Positions 1 through 13,239 of a DNA stretch of 64,000 nucleotides are shown in pieces (within the stretch, counting starts at the first letter, position 1; each line of letters begins with the position of its first letter). The DNA comes from Epiperipatus broadwayi (taxonomy: Eukaryota; Onychophora; Udeonychophora; Euonychophora; Peripatidae). The notes beneath the pieces are model-generated. The model was given only the letters and a program-made list of their open reading frames with translations, was not told the origin of the DNA and did not search any database. The position numbers and the translations under genes were made by a program. The stretch lies in NCBI GenBank assembly GCA_028023455.1, contig JAQFVV010006295.1:372001-436000 (forward strand), written 5' to 3'.

Positions 1-213
1 AATGTGGAATTTTAATTTGAAAAAAATAACAGAATCTCTTAGTATAAATTTCAAATTTATATTTATATATCAAACATAAATGTAATTTCTTTTATTATTT
101 TATTTTACATCATTTTTACATTGTTTATACAATTTATCAGATAAAGTTTTAAATTTTATTTCAATATTAGTTGTATATATATATAAAAAGGGTTTCTAAC
201 TTAAATGATTATT

Positions 214-452
214 TTAGGTTGCATTAGGTTGAATGTGATCAGTAACAAGAGATGGACCTTCAAAAATATAAGGAGGAAGTCCTTTAGCTCCCAATCCTGT
301 TATTTTAAATACAGAACCAGCCAAAGGATATATGTTACCATCGTGATCATCTTTTTTGCAGGTTGTAACATAAAGATCACTGTAATCTGTACCACCAAAG
401 CAACAACTAGTTACATGTTTAGCAGGCATATCAATTATTTGTAATTTTTGTC
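214..452 (-). CDS. RGN: Regucalcin/SMP-30, coding exon 5 of 5 and stop
   Basis: The last coding exon gives residues 232-310 and a TAA stop (216-214). The acceptor ttttgtag is at 453-454. TSCCFGG, YVTTCK and FKITGLGAKG are C-terminal SMP-30 signatures. The C-terminus is extended by about ten residues relative to the mammalian protein. Candidate poly(A) signals AATAAA on the minus strand lie at 155-160 and 91-96, so the 3' UTR may be short and end within the window. Intron 4 is 17.1 kb, the longest in the gene. Confidence 0.95.
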
Positions 453-628
453 CTACAAAATAAAGAATAAGAAGTTATACTAAAATTATTTCATAGTTTT
501 AATGCATTAATATACATAATAAAACAGTAACTGATGCTAAATTTCTCTAATAGTCTACATCACCTTGCATTTTTGGAAGGCAATATACATATATAAGAAT
601 ATATTCCAGAAGAGCGAGTAAGTAATAT

Positions 629-777
629 GGCAATAAAATTTCAATATTTTTGCTAAGCCAAGCTTAGAGTATCTTTATCAATAAATTTAGCTGAGTTTAT
701 TGTAATTTTGTTTTGATAAAGATAGTCTACAAGGTTGATTTAGCAAAATAAAAATAAAATGAAATTTTATTACTGTA
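629..777. mobile_element. Palindromic MITE-like element
   Basis: A stretch of about 150 bp is largely self-complementary. The outer arms pair aataaaatttca at the left with tgaaattttatt at the right. The inner arms pair gtatctttatca with tgataaagatag. There is no coding capacity. Confidence 0.55.
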
Positions 778-1551
778 TTTATATTATGTACACACTTTTG
801 TGAAATATATTCTTTACATACTGTCTTCAACTTATATATATATATATATCATTTTAATGATTAGTCCTTTTAAAACCATTGTTATCTTTCTTATATACTT
901 TTTCACTAAATTGAATATGTAAACATAATCAATTTAAAAGACAACTATATATTTTAATCATATGTTTATTTTCATTTAATAGACATTCTTTCAAAATTAA
1001 ACATTAATTCAATATGTCACGTAATTTACATATGATTGTAGCACTCCCTCTATTGACCAACCTCAACCATAAGAAATGGTTTTATACTTTCCAATTTTTA
1101 ATTAATGCCTAATTTCCTTCCAACTTTATTGAGCCTTGCACTAAATCCATACATTTCTCTTTATTTTCTTGTATATACCTTATCTTATACACTTTCCTTT
1201 CTTTATAATTTCTACAATATCTTAACAAGATTCAATTTTGAAGACTCTATGTATATCACCATATTTTAGGCTAATTATTATTCCTTTCAAAATAATATAA
1301 AATGTCTTTTTTATTATCTATAAATCCCATCAATAAAATACTAAAGTCTTCATATTCATATAAAAATATTTATTTTTTCTAGCTTCATTATCATTAATTC
1401 TATAACTTTTTTGCAGATATCTTTATATTTAGTACCATTAATTTCAGAGAAATTTAAATGGCATAATTTACTGTGTACATAAACCATAAACAACTAGAGA
1501 ACATAAGTCATGAAGACTAAATAAACATTTTATATTTTATGATTTTATTAT
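778..1551. other. Intron 4 sequence without recognisable features
   Basis: AT-rich intronic DNA. I see no gene, RNA or repeat boundary. A run near 1058-1075 (cataagaaatgg) resembles the outer end of the hammerhead-bearing palindromic family but is too short to call. Confidence 0.4.
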
Positions 1552-2588
1552 TCTTACTTCTGTAATATTAATAAGCCAATAAGCTAATGCACATGTGCTT
1601 TGTAGATTTAACTATATAAATGAATACTCTCAAGTCTTTGTGAAAAAATAGAATGAATCATCTATCTTTTCGATCCAAACATTTATGTATAGGCAAATCT
1701 TAAGTATTTGGAAATGAGAGTGTGAAGATGTTAATCGATCATTTTAAATTACTTTTTACTATGCCTGAATGAATGACGCTTGCAAAATTTCTAGAATTTA
1801 CGATATATCATTCTTATTAAATTAAACATATGTAAATAAGACATTTATTTTATATAGTGCTATATTTTTATAAACTGTAATATTAATAAGCTAATGCATA
1901 TGCGCTTTATAGATTTAACTATATAAATGAATACTCTCACTTTCCAAACACAAGATAAAGTCTTTGTGAAAAGATAGAATGAATCATAGCTTTTCGATCC
2001 AAACATTTATGTATGAGCAAATCTTAAGTATTTGGAAATGAGAGTGTGAAGATGTTAACCAATCACTTTAAATTACTTTTTACTATGCCTGAATGAATGA
2101 CATTTGCGAAATTTCTAGAATTTACGATACGTCATTCTTATTCATTTATATAGTTAAATCTACAAAGTGCATGTGTATTAGCTTATTGGCTTATTAATAT
2201 TACAGTTTATAAAAACATAGTGCTATATAAAATAAATGTCTTATTTACATATGTTTAGTTTAATAAGAATGACGTACCATAAATTCTAGAAATTTCGCAT
2301 CATTCATTCAGGCATAGTAAAAAGTCATTTAAAGTGATTGATTATTATGTTCACACTCTTATTTCCAAATACTTAAAATTTTCCCATACATAAATGTTTG
2401 CGTCGAAAAGATAGATGATTCGTTCTATCTTTTCACAAAGACTTTATCTTGTGTTTGGAAAGTGAGAGTATTCATTTATATAGTTAAATCTACAAAGCGC
2501 ATGTGCATTAGCTTATTGGCTTATTAATATTATAGTTTATAAAAACAGCACTATATAAAATAAATGTCTTATTTACAATCTTACTTCT
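1552..2588. mobile_element. Repeat complex A: direct plus inverted units of about 315 bp
   Basis: Two direct units begin at about 1563 and 1877 (shared start gtaatattaataagc), followed by two inverted units ending near 2205 and 2535. Each unit contains the perfect hairpin gaaaagataga/tctatcttttc and a gaatgaatgacg segment shared with complex B. The terminal motif atataaaataaatg is also shared with complex B and the 22.3 kb element. A 10 bp direct repeat, TCTTACTTCT, flanks the whole at 1552-1561 and 2579-2588 and is probably the target duplication, so the complex arrived as one insertion. Confidence 0.65.
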
Positions 2589-3578
2589 ATAAATTAATTA
2601 AATTGTTAATACTAACACTTTTAGAGTCAAAATTATGATATAAATCATAGATAAAATAATTTCTTGATCTCAAAAATTCTATGAACAAATGATATAATTA
2701 TTTAATAGCAAGTGTATATTGTTTTAATTGCACATATAAGTATTCATTGCAGGAGAGATAGTATTTTGCAAAGATGGAAGTTACAGTATTAGGTACTTAT
2801 TAAGTTTCACTCACATTACGTTTATATAGTCCACACATCTTTTGTTATACATTTCCAATACTCATATATGATATGGGCATATTTTTTTACAATAAACACA
2901 TTTATAACTTTTAATATATCATATTAATCATATATTGTGTAAATGTTTCATTTAGCTGCTTAAATATTTATATGAATGCATCATATTTACCACTTTATCA
3001 TGAACAAAATGATAAATGAGAAAATAATATCTAGGGGAAATATCTATTTGAAAGATATTCATCTAAGAATGACAATGTTAATATTTCCTTTTACTCTCTT
3101 TCCTCCTAACTAATAAACATATATAACTAAATAAAAATATCAAATTATAATCTAATGTAACATATAAATAAAATACCCATTATTATCAGAACATTATTCA
3201 TCCAAATATATGCATATACTTTTTTTATTATTTTCAATTATAAATAACAGAATGTCAATTTAAAATACTTCTTTTGATTATAAACATCAAATATTTTAGA
3301 ATGATTTGAATACATTTTTCTAAAAACATTTAACAGCTTCAAAAAGATATTGAGAATACTCAACATATAACTACAAGTAAAATATGATCATCACCAACTT
3401 TTAGATAATCATTATGTTAATCGTTGAATGCCAAATATACTTTGATTTCAAATTAAAATTTGATAATACTATAAGTAAACATCATTTAATATAATAACAC
3501 AGTATATATTTCAACTAATTTTTTTTTTCCTTTAATAAATAACGCATACTCATTGCATAAGTAATATATATATATATA
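2589..3578. other. Intron 4 sequence without recognisable features
   Basis: AT-rich intronic sequence; no coding potential or repeat structure recognised. Confidence 0.4.
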
Positions 3579-3754
3579 TTAATGCTATCACTTTAAGATT
3601 ATGTTCCTGAACTTCGACAGTAGGGACCTCTATAAATCTTTAACATAAGATTAACGACTTTAAAAGACAAGAGCGGCCTCTTATCTTCAACCTAGATTTG
3701 TAGAGGTCTCTACTGTCGAAGTTCAGGTGCATAGTCTTAAGGTGATAGCATTAA
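3579..3754. mobile_element. Palindromic element with TTAA ends
   Basis: Terminal inverted repeats of about 60 bp run from TTAATGCTATCAC inward at the left to GTGATAGCATTAA at the right, around a centre of about 55 bp. Both outer ends are TTAA, the target choice of piggyBac-type elements, although the tetranucleotide may be part of the repeat itself. There is no ORF. The superfamily assignment is uncertain. Confidence 0.65.
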
Positions 3755-5404
3755 TTTAATAAATAACATAAATTTGAAATTAAAATTTATTTAATAAATA
3801 ATTGTAATAATAAAAATTAATTCACATTCTATTTCTTTTGATAACTTTTCATATTACATTAAAACTGCAACATGTGCTATATCAAGATATACTATTTCAG
3901 TCATATACCATTTCAATCATGTACTATCCAAAAAAATATGTAAATAAAAAGTAAAAACATTAGTATTCATAAATTTTACAACACTGCACTACTTACAGTA
4001 TAGCAGAAGCTATATTTTTCAAATTGGAACACCCTCACTTAATTTGACATTTTCATTAGCAATTTCATTTATTAATTCAAGTATTTTTTTTCTCTTTCAA
4101 AATTTTGATATAGTACAGTATTTCATTTAATAAAATATTTTTTAAACAAAAAGATGGAAGTTCTACAAAATTTAAGAGAATATGTAAAACACTATTCTTA
4201 AAACAATAAAATGAAATTAACTGCTTTAATAATGACCAAAAAAAAAAAAAAAACAACTAGTAAAATGTTTCTATAAATGTTCTCATATTACTCAGAAAGC
4301 AAGATGAAATGGTAACTATGAGTATGGGTAATTATATAGGTTTTGAAATTGACACAAACTTCAAAACAACTAAAAGATCATGTCTGAATGATGATGCTAC
4401 TATATTTCCATAGGAAAAAAACAATTATTACAGAAAAACAATATCATCCAGAATATATGCTTATCTGTGATGAAAATGGGTTGTTCTGATACATCAGTAG
4501 GTTCAGGACATCAAAGTCTGACATTCATTGTCTTTTTTTAAAAAATAAATAAATAAAAGATAGTTTATAATAAGTTGTTTTCTGTGAATATACACACAAC
4601 AAATATATGTGTAAATGTGATTTCTTAATTTATTATTAATATCTTTGTTGTTTTTTTAAATTTTGTTTACAATGTAAATATCACACCCTTACTAAATATA
4701 TATATATTACAGTATATACAATAATAAGCATAATAAAATGCACTTATAAATGTAAATCAAAAATTGGAAATATCTAGGTAGTTTGTAAATGTAAGTCAGG
4801 CAAAGATTAACAAACTATATAATAAACAAAAGATGGTTTCTTTGACAACCAATTGTAGATTCTATGGTTTGTTAAGATTTGGTTATTATCATATAAATAT
4901 AGCTATATAATGTTTCAATATTTTTTTAAAATCATTTGTGTACACATTAATGCAGATATTATATAAATATTTGTATATTCACAAACAATAACATTATTTT
5001 AATATTTATATTGTGCAATTGTGTGTTTATATATCTATTATTTATCTATTTAAATTTTTAATTTAAGTATTTAGAAAAATATATTAACATCTTTTTTTAA
5101 AATTTAATGTTCTAGATGACATTTATTGTCTTATATACAAGTTTATTTCTGTGGTTGTTTTTTTTTTTTTAGCATGCACAAAAATATTTTGTTTTGTAAA
5201 CAAATTAAAATCTTAAATCTCTAAGGATTTTCAAATGCTATAAAATAAGTTATTTTCTTCATGAGAATTTCTTAAATTTATAGGAAAATATTTCCTGTTA
5301 GTTAATAAAAATATATTCCTAATGACAATTCTAGAAGCCTTAGGAGAAATCAGCAGCATATCATATGATTATTATTAATTATGCTTATACGAGCTGTTAA
5401 AACA
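3755..5404. other. Intron 4 sequence without recognisable features
   Basis: Very AT-rich, almost free of CG dinucleotides, with homopolymer runs (poly-A near 4239, poly-T near 5158). No gene or bounded repeat seen. Confidence 0.4.
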
Positions 5405-7786
5405 GATGCAATACAATGCACTATGGCTTCTCTTTTATCGGAATCAGGAATCTCTCAGCCACTATACCCAGAGAAATCTGTTATCCACCTTACCTTCGCC
5501 TTCCATTCCCTACCCTAAGCTTTCCCATATTCTTCTCTATTCTGCTCCATCCCATTTTTATAACATTATCTTTGTCCACTCTATGGCCTTTATATCTAGA
5601 TCCTCTTATCTTTTTCCAAATCCAGTATAAAAAACAAAAACTCACTTTCTATATAATCACTTTGTTTATATTTATTCTCCCACAACTACATTATTTGTAT
5701 CCTTTCTGCTTGTAAGTTATTTACATTCAACTAACAAATGCTTAATATTTTTCATGCCTTTATTACATAACTTGCAGACTAAATCATCTACATTCTTCCA
5801 TTTATATGTATATTCCTTGTTGCTAATGATCCTGTTCGAGCCTTAAACAGTAAACTACTGTCCTTGCTAATATTATAAATTAACTCACATCTAATATTCT
5901 GTTTAATTCTATATATATATTTAAACTCTTTTTACTCTCCATACTAGTTCTCCATCTGTCCAACCCCCTGTTTTTATTAATGCATCTATTCTTCTATCCT
6001 ATTCTTTTCTACTACAACACTCAACAATTCTCCCAACACAATCATCCCATCTTTTGTACAAGTATACTGACATAAAATCTTTATCCAAATCTTCTGCATA
6101 CTGTATTACTTTTCTTACCCATCATGCTGTCTGTCCTTTACTTGTAACCCAATTGAATACTATTTTGATTATTCTCTTTACTATTGATAAATTGCAATCT
6201 ACTGAACATTTTCATTTTGCTTTATGCATCTCTCATATAAAAACTTGACCATTCCATTTCTCCTTGAATTGCCTCCTTTGCCATTCACACATCTGAATTT
6301 AATCCATATCTTCCTACTTCTCTTTGTCCTTTTTCTAAGTAATTTAACACCCCTTTATTAACATATAACACATTTTTACCATAAGTTAATGGAGCTACTG
6401 CCACTCCCTTTCCATACAATTCTTGCTACATCATATTTATTATATGAAAACATTGATAATTTTTTTTATCAGTCCCTTTTTTCCTTTGTTTTACTTATCA
6501 AGTTTTTTCTCCCATTCATCCAAGCAATTTCTGATTACTTAAGACAATTCCCAAATAGTAATACCTATTCACCACTTTTAACTTTATATCCCCCAATAAA
6601 AATTCTTTCTCTTCTCTTTCCCCAGAATTTATCATCATTATTTTTAATTTTTCTTCACTAAATTTAATCCCCATCTCTATCCACCTTTGCACATATTTTC
6701 AACATAACTTCCATATCTTCCTACTTTGTATGTACATGAAAATATCATCAGGAAATAAAAGACCTGATAATATATACATTCTCTTGCCATCTGTTAATGC
6801 TATTTTTACTCCTCTTCCTACTCTTTCTATTGCTCTCTCCATTTCTCTCAAATATAACAAAAATAAAATAGATGACATAGAGCATCTTTGCCTTAGTGCT
6901 AATTGATAAATATAATAATTACTTTCATACAATCTCTTAATAAGATCCACTAAAGCTCCATTACCCATAATCTATTTCAATTTACTCTAACATATGCCTT
7001 CTCTATAGTTATAAAGACCATATGTAACTGCCTATCTGTATTCCTACTCATTCCTATAAGTTGTGTGACTACAAATAATGTATCTCCTATATGCCTATCT
7101 GATCAAAAATCTCCTTGCCTTTCTCCCACTTATTTTCTTCCATTCATTTTGCCACACTTCCAGCCGCCATATATGCAACTTTATATAACACTGATGCTAT
7201 CAGTCTGTATTTGTTTAACTTTCTATGATTCTCACTCTTTCCTTTAAATAATAGCCTTACTGTTGTATTTTGCCAGCTATCTGGAAATTCTCTCTTATGT
7301 TGCCATCTTATTAAAACATGATAATAGATTTAATTTTGCCCCATTTCCCAAATTCATCACTATCTCTGCTGCTCATTCATCTAAAACTCCTGCCTTTCCA
7401 CTTTTCAATTTCTTCCCTGCCTAATTTAATGTATTTTATGTAAAACTAATACTTCCATTACTATAAGCTTTTGTGTTTGTTATCACTCTGTCTTTCATAT
7501 CTAACATCTTTTTTCTATATCCATTACATACTTATTTAAGATTGTCTCTAATTCTTCACTAGAGTTACACTCTTTCACCTTATCATTTAGTAATATTATT
7601 TCTCTCTCCCCTACATTCCTTCTTTTAATATATTTCCAAAAATTTTTATTCCTATTTCTTTTATTAATATCCTCGAATAATTTACTATTTAATTTAATTC
7701 TCTCTATATATAATTATCTATTTTAGCCAACTTTTTTTTAAAAATAGTTTTCCCACTTAATATTAACATCTTTTTCACTTTTTTAA
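5405..7786 (-). pseudogene. Decayed non-LTR retrotransposon, reverse transcriptase and 3' end
   Basis: Minus-strand frames, interrupted by stops and shifts, give reverse-transcriptase blocks in order. Near 7060-6970 is a QLIGMSRNT...FITIEKAYVRVN segment (the F-D-EKAYDRV block). From 6968 to 6699 is a stretch containing MSSILFLLYLREMERAIERVGRGVKI and GLLFPDDI, a degraded FADD catalytic box in which the first Asp-equivalent Ala is Pro. Further along, near 5830-5720, a cysteine-rich tail CKLCNKGMKNIKHLLVEC is a typical C-terminal zinc knuckle. The 3' end near 5405 is shared with a fragment inside the hAT element at 45.6 kb. The plus-strand open frames here are antisense. The element is clearly inactive. 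Confidence 0.75.
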
Positions 7787-7788
7787 AC

Positions 7789-8004
7789 GTCTCCATACGG
7801 TAGTGTGACCCAGTGCAGGCCAGAGTAATCAATGGATGCAAGAAGGTGCAATGTTCTCAGATCCAAGAATCCTCAACGATGAAAGCCACAAGCTAGAAAC
7901 TAGTCTGATGATATTGGATGAGTAGACATTAGATAGAGATTTTTGGCCTAAACCTTCTTGCATCCATTGATTACTCTGGATGGCACTATTGTATGAGAGT
8001 TTTG
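7789..8004. mobile_element. Palindromic element, hammerhead family 3
   Basis: Arms of about 55 bp meet as inverted repeats: ctccatac...caatggatgcaagaag at the left and cttcttgcatccattg...gtatgagag at the right. The same family occurs at 44.9-45.9 kb and 57.35-57.74 kb, with a partial copy near 20.05 kb. It inserted at the 5' side of the decayed LINE. The centre carries a hammerhead-like motif, listed separately. Confidence 0.7.
7861..7919 (+). ncRNA. Hammerhead ribozyme motif, family 3, core mutated
   Basis: The outer stem I (ATCCAA 7861-7866 with TTGGAT near 7914-7919) is intact. Stem II is AAGC/GCTA around a small loop, followed by GAAA (7895-7898), the palindrome ACTAGT as a minimal stem III, and C as the cleavage nucleotide. 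The catalytic box reads ACGATGA instead of CTGATGA, so C3 and U4 are lost and this copy should be inactive. Confidence 0.55.
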
Positions 8005-8359
8005 CCTCTGTGAGAAATCAACAATAGACATTCTTAATTATAAACAGTCTAATTTTTATTATTTAAATTAAGTCAGGATTTTAATGAAATAATTAAAATA
8101 AAATTATATTTAAAAAATAATAAGATTAAAGTTATAGTGATTAGTAGTTTAAGATTTGTTGAATCCACCCAGTGAATATTTTTGATGTCTTATACATATC
8201 TTGTGAAACAAAAGAAATGAATAATTTTTGCTATAATTAATGAGCAGATAATATTTCAAAACAAAAATTCCCATTTTAATATTTTATAATATTTAAAAGA
8301 AAATACATATTTGATTATATATTTTTTATAAATTTATTCACAGTTCAAATAAATCCTAG

Positions 8360-8760
8360 TATGTAATTATAATTCACAAATCAGATTCCTAAAGAATCAT
8401 TTTAACAAAGCTTACAAACAGTGGTCACTATCTCATCAATTTATTTGTCAAATAAAAATTGACCACTTTTATCCTATCCCCGGGTTCTTAAATGGTAAAT
8501 GAATTAAGCATTAATACTTCAAAAGTGTGAAACTTTTATAATAGCAATGATTTTTGCAGTTATTAATCAAACCAGCTTATAATCTCAAATAACAAACCTG
8601 ATGAGCTTTTAATAAACCTTTATTAAATAGGTAATATTTTTTGAGAATATAAATTCATTCATGGATCAAGTAAGTCTGAATATATTATTATAATTCACAA
8701 AATATGTATTTCATGCTAAACCAGCACTCATCAGTTGGTCTAGATTATCATCTCTCACAA
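8360..8760. repeat. Fragments of hammerhead family 1 and flanking repeat
   Basis: The sequence ataattcacaa...agattc...aatcattttaacaaa near 8366-8407 recurs at 15472-15514, next to a family 1 ribozyme. A second ataattcacaa at 8690-8700 abuts a truncated minus-strand family 1 ribozyme. This is probably a broken copy of the same composite repeat. Confidence 0.5.
8696..8752 (-). ncRNA. Hammerhead ribozyme motif, family 1, truncated stem I
   Basis: On the minus strand CTGATGA (8734-8728) is followed by stem II GTGCT/AGCAT, with a G-U pair next to the core, then GAAA (8712-8709) and a 2 bp stem III (AT-ACAT-AT). The catalytic core is intact. The 5' strand ACCAA is present, but the 3' strand reads TTGTG instead of TTGGT where the repeat breaks off, so stem I is weak. 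Confidence 0.6.
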
Positions 8761-11189
8761 ATATATATACTGTACCCTCACTTTTAGGAAAATATATAAT
8801 AATACCAAATTGGTCTAGCTCAAATAAATAATTATGTTCACTTAAAAATGTATCCAATCAATAATAATATATTCTTTAATACTATAAATCATTAAACTAG
8901 CTTTAACTAATAAATAATAATATAGTGTTCTGTTTCCTAAATTAAATAAATAAATATCTAATAAAAAATCATAAGACTATGAAGTGAGTTTACAAGTGGC
9001 AAGACGAATACATTGAGCCAATATCCCATAAGATACTACCTCAATGGCATAAGAATACTATTCCCTCCTATTATCTCAAACAATAAATCTATAGCATTCC
9101 TACGTCTTCAATAGTAATTAATTAATTAAAATTATCTCAATAAAATAATCCTCATATATTTATCTAAATAATCTAGCTCAAATAATCTCAGGTTCTTTTA
9201 AAATAATTCTAGGCAATTATAATCATTGTAATCAAGCATGATAAGGGATTTAATATCATTCCTAGCTACATCTGACTAATACTAATAATAATAATAATAA
9301 TAATAATAATCTTCAATGTATACTTTAATTTCATCTCTTTTCTCATTGTAATATTAATCATGTATAATAATAAATAATAATATAATGTGATCTTTTATCA
9401 TCTATAGGGCATCTTAAATAAATATGTGGTATGATCTTATAATCTGAAAATATGTGGCAACCAAAATAATACTATAATTCTGTGTAAATATTTTATGGTT
9501 ATTCTATGACCATAATAATGATATAATAAATGAAGTTTCTTAAGGAAAATTAGATCAAGAAAATATTATAATTCTTAAATAATAGTTTTATTTATGTTGT
9601 GCAAATATTATATCTTAATTCAAATTATCTGTGATTATGTAACTGTCATGTGGAGAAATTGAGTCAACACCAAAGTTTATAAAACAAACTTAACAAATTT
9701 TATTAACAAACTCAACACTAAAATGTGTACATTATTTACAACATTCATGAACTTTGTTTACTCCCATTTATGTACTTTCAAAAAAAATAGATTAAGTAAA
9801 ATAAAATATGGAATACAGAACATTGTTTTATAAAAAAAAATATCTATTATTAAAAATATATTATCTCTATTACATTTCCATTAAGTTTCATTAAGTCAGT
9901 AAGTTTTTAAAAAAATATAAGATAAGTTAATTAATTCAATATGCATTTATTATTATTATTTAGTTCTTTTCAAAATAATTTTACTATTCCATGTAGTCAT
10001 TCCTAAATTATTAATAATGTGAATAACTTTAATTAATAGCATAGCAATTAACCTAGACTGCTTACTAATCATTAATTGTAATGTCAAATAAAATGTACTA
10101 CTGATGTATTGTTATTATAGAATAACTTTTACAAAACTTATGATTACTTATATTCTTTAAAACACGATTTAATTTTATCCCTTTACTTGTAAAAATATGC
10201 ATCATAATTAAGTCTTTTTAAAACTTAATAATTAAACAACATCTTTATAAACCCACTTTAATTATCATTTATTCATTTGTAATAAATAACAATCAATTTC
10301 AAATATGAAAAGTTTTATGATTCTTTACTGACAAACTATATTCTTGTACTCTTTGCATTTATTTCTATCTTTACTTAAAAATAATATAACCTATCTTATC
10401 TTCTTCAATAACAATTCCACACTTCAAACTTATTCATCATTTCATATTTAAATACCATCCTTCATGATGCAATCCGAGAAATTTTGAAAATAAATAAATA
10501 GGTAAGTATATGGAATAAACTAGAGTTTTAATTCAATAGTACCTCTATCAAATAATCATCATGGTAACAGTGTATAATAAATGAGATATGACTTCTTTGT
10601 CTAATAACCTCTACTACTAAATATAATGTCCAGGCTATTTATTTAGCTCTATGGAACATTCAACTTCAACACACATAAACACTGCCATGAACCTATACAA
10701 GTTATAGGGCTAAGTTATCTATACTTGCATAATCATTATTATTAACTACCCTTATTCCAATATAAATAAATCCTACATAAAATATTACCTCGGTTTCATT
10801 TAACTTAATACCAAGCTATTATCATTAGAGATCTATCACTCTACATCGCTAAATTCCTTCCCACATTTCTATAACAATAAATAAATTCACGTATAAATAA
10901 CAATCTAACTGATCAATAAGAAAAGATTACTTCATTCTTTGATAACTCTTAATCCCAAAAATATAAACAATCAATATCGATATACCACTTTAATACTTTA
11001 CTCACTTAAAATAAACATTAAGTTCAGTTATAATAGAATCATATACTTATATTTCCCTTATATTAAAATATACTTATAAATAAAAGTATGCATATATTTT
11101 TTTAAAAAATGAATAAATAAACTATAAACTGTGTGTATGCATCGTGTTTTTCATATACGTTTTCATATATCCACACCAAAAAATAAAAT
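8761..11189. other. Intron 4 sequence, AT-rich, no gene seen
   Basis: There is a short (AAT)n microsatellite at about 9284-9310 and scattered taaataa runs. No coding potential, RNA gene or bounded transposon is recognised. Confidence 0.4.
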
Positions 11190-12705
11190 AATAAAATACA
11201 TTGTAATCACATTCATATCGGCTTTTTCAAACCAAATTGTGCAAACGCTTTTTGCGAGTGTTAAATAATAAATGAATACCCTCTGACCCATACAAGATAT
11301 AGAATTTATGCAGCAATAAAAGGAATCCTCTTATTACTACGACTCAAATATTTATATAAGCAAATCTGAAGTACTGGCACAGAAGGTGTGACTATAGAAC
11401 AGTCACTTTGAATTACTATATATAACTTATGAATGAATGACGCCAATGAAATTTACTAGAATTTACTGAACGTCATTCCAACTGAAATTAATCATATATA
11501 TATAAATCAGCATTTATTTTTTATAGCGTCTGTATACAATTGTAATCACATTCATATCGGCTTTTTCAAACCAAATTGTGCAAATGCTTTTTGCGAGTGT
11601 TAAATAATAAATGAATACCCTCTGACCCATACAAGATATAGAATTTATGCAGCAATAAAAGGAATCCTCTTATTACTACGACTCAAATATTTATATATGA
11701 GCAAATCTGAAGTACTGGCACAGAAGGTGTGACTATAGAACAGTCACTTTGAATTACTATATATAACTTATGAATGAATGACGCCGATGAAATTTACTAG
11801 AATTTACTGAACGTCATTCCAACTGAAATTAATCATATATATATAAATCAGCATTTATTTTTTATAGCGTCTGTATACAATTGTAATCACATTCATATCG
11901 GCTTTTTCAAACCAAATTGGTCAGAGGGTATTAATTTATTATTTAACACTCGCAAAAAGCGTTTGCACAATTTGGTTTGAAAAAGCCGATATGAATGTGA
12001 TTACAATTGTATACAGACACTATAAAAAATAAATGCTGATTTATATATATATGATTAATTTCAGTTGGAATGACATTCAGTAAAGTTATATATAGTAATT
12101 CAAAGTGACTGTTCTATAGTCACACCTTCTGTGCCAGTACTTCAGATTTGCTCATATATAAATATTTGAGTCATAGTAATAAGAGGATTCCTTTTATTGC
12201 TGCATAAATTCTATATCTTGTATGGGTCAGAGGGTATTCATTTATTATTTAACACTTGCAAATAGCGTTTGCACAATTTGGTTTGAAAAAGCCGATATGA
12301 ATGTGATTACAATTGTATACAGACGCTATAAAAAATAAATGCTGATTTATATATATATGATTAATTTCAGTTGGAATGACGTTCAGTAAATTCTAGTAAA
12401 TTTCATCGGCGTCATTCATTCATAAGTTATATATAGTAATTCAAAGTGACTGTTCTATAGTCACACCTTCTGTGCCAGTACTTCAGATTTGCTCATATAT
12501 AAATATTTGAGTCGTAGTAATAAGAGGATTCCTTTTATTGCTGCATAAATTCTATATCTTGTATGGGTCAGAGGGTATTCATTTATTATTTAACACTCGC
12601 AAAAAGCGTTTGCACAATATGGTTTGAAAAAGCCGATATGAATGTGATTACAATTGTATATAGACGCTATAAAAAATAAATGCTGATTTATAAATAAAAT
12701 ACATT
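11190..12705. mobile_element. Repeat complex B: about 340 bp units in direct and inverted array
   Basis: Direct units start at 11203, 11542 and 11883 (the last cut short). Then the orientation flips at about 11920-11935, and inverted units end at 12004, 12310 and 12650. Spacings are 339, 341, 306 and 340; the short unit has an internal deletion of about 35 bp. Units are nearly identical, so the array is young. A perfect 13 bp direct repeat, AATAAAATACATT, flanks it at 11190-11202 and 12693-12705, pointing to one insertion event. Sequence blocks are shared with complex A and the 22.3 kb element. There is no ORF. Confidence 0.75.
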
Positions 12706-13239
12706 ATAAAAGTATCAATATTCTTACAATTGTTACCATAAATAATATGTCTTCACTGGTGATTAATCAATTGATGTTTCTGGATCATGAACTAAATAAA
12801 ACATTACATACTATCATTTATTCCACATTATCATACTTTAAAAATATTACTTTTTTTTTTTTAATTATTAAAAATTTTTATAAAAATTTAATCACTAAAT
12901 TAGTAAATAATTTAATGTTCTATGTTCCTGCCCTATTTCTATTCTATGAATAAGCATTAATATTAATTTTTAGTAAAAATAATTCAAAATCATATTTACA
13001 CAAAAACTCCATCGAAAGTTCATTAAGAGAAGAACACATGCTCTAATGGTTCCACTTTAACAAAATGTATGACAACTTTTTTAAAAAATAAAAAAAAAAA
13101 ACAAAGGTAAGTTGACTTGTAAAATATCCAAATTGCTTTATAAATAGTTCATAGCTCTTCTTATTTCAAACAGTAATTGTTAAATGTATTTTCAATACTC
13201 TATGATTACATAAATTTCCAAAGTTTTACTACTTTTACT
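12706..13239. other. Intron 4 sequence without recognisable features
   Basis: AT-rich. A short open frame at 12747-12953 has no recognisable motif and is probably chance. Confidence 0.4.

Noticed and set aside
205-444. Plus-strand open frame of 79 codons
   Set aside because: It is the antisense shadow of regucalcin exon 5.
5406-6661. Several plus-strand open frames
   Set aside because: Antisense to the decayed LINE; the minus strand carries the RT and zinc-knuckle motifs.
11440-11480. Hammerhead in complex B (CCGATGA... segment)
   Set aside because: No GAAA box after a possible stem II and no closing stem I; the motif does not fold.
11203-12655. CRISPR-like or satellite array
   Set aside because: Units of 340 bp without spacers, with orientation reversal and a single target duplication: a transposon array, not CRISPR or a classical satellite.
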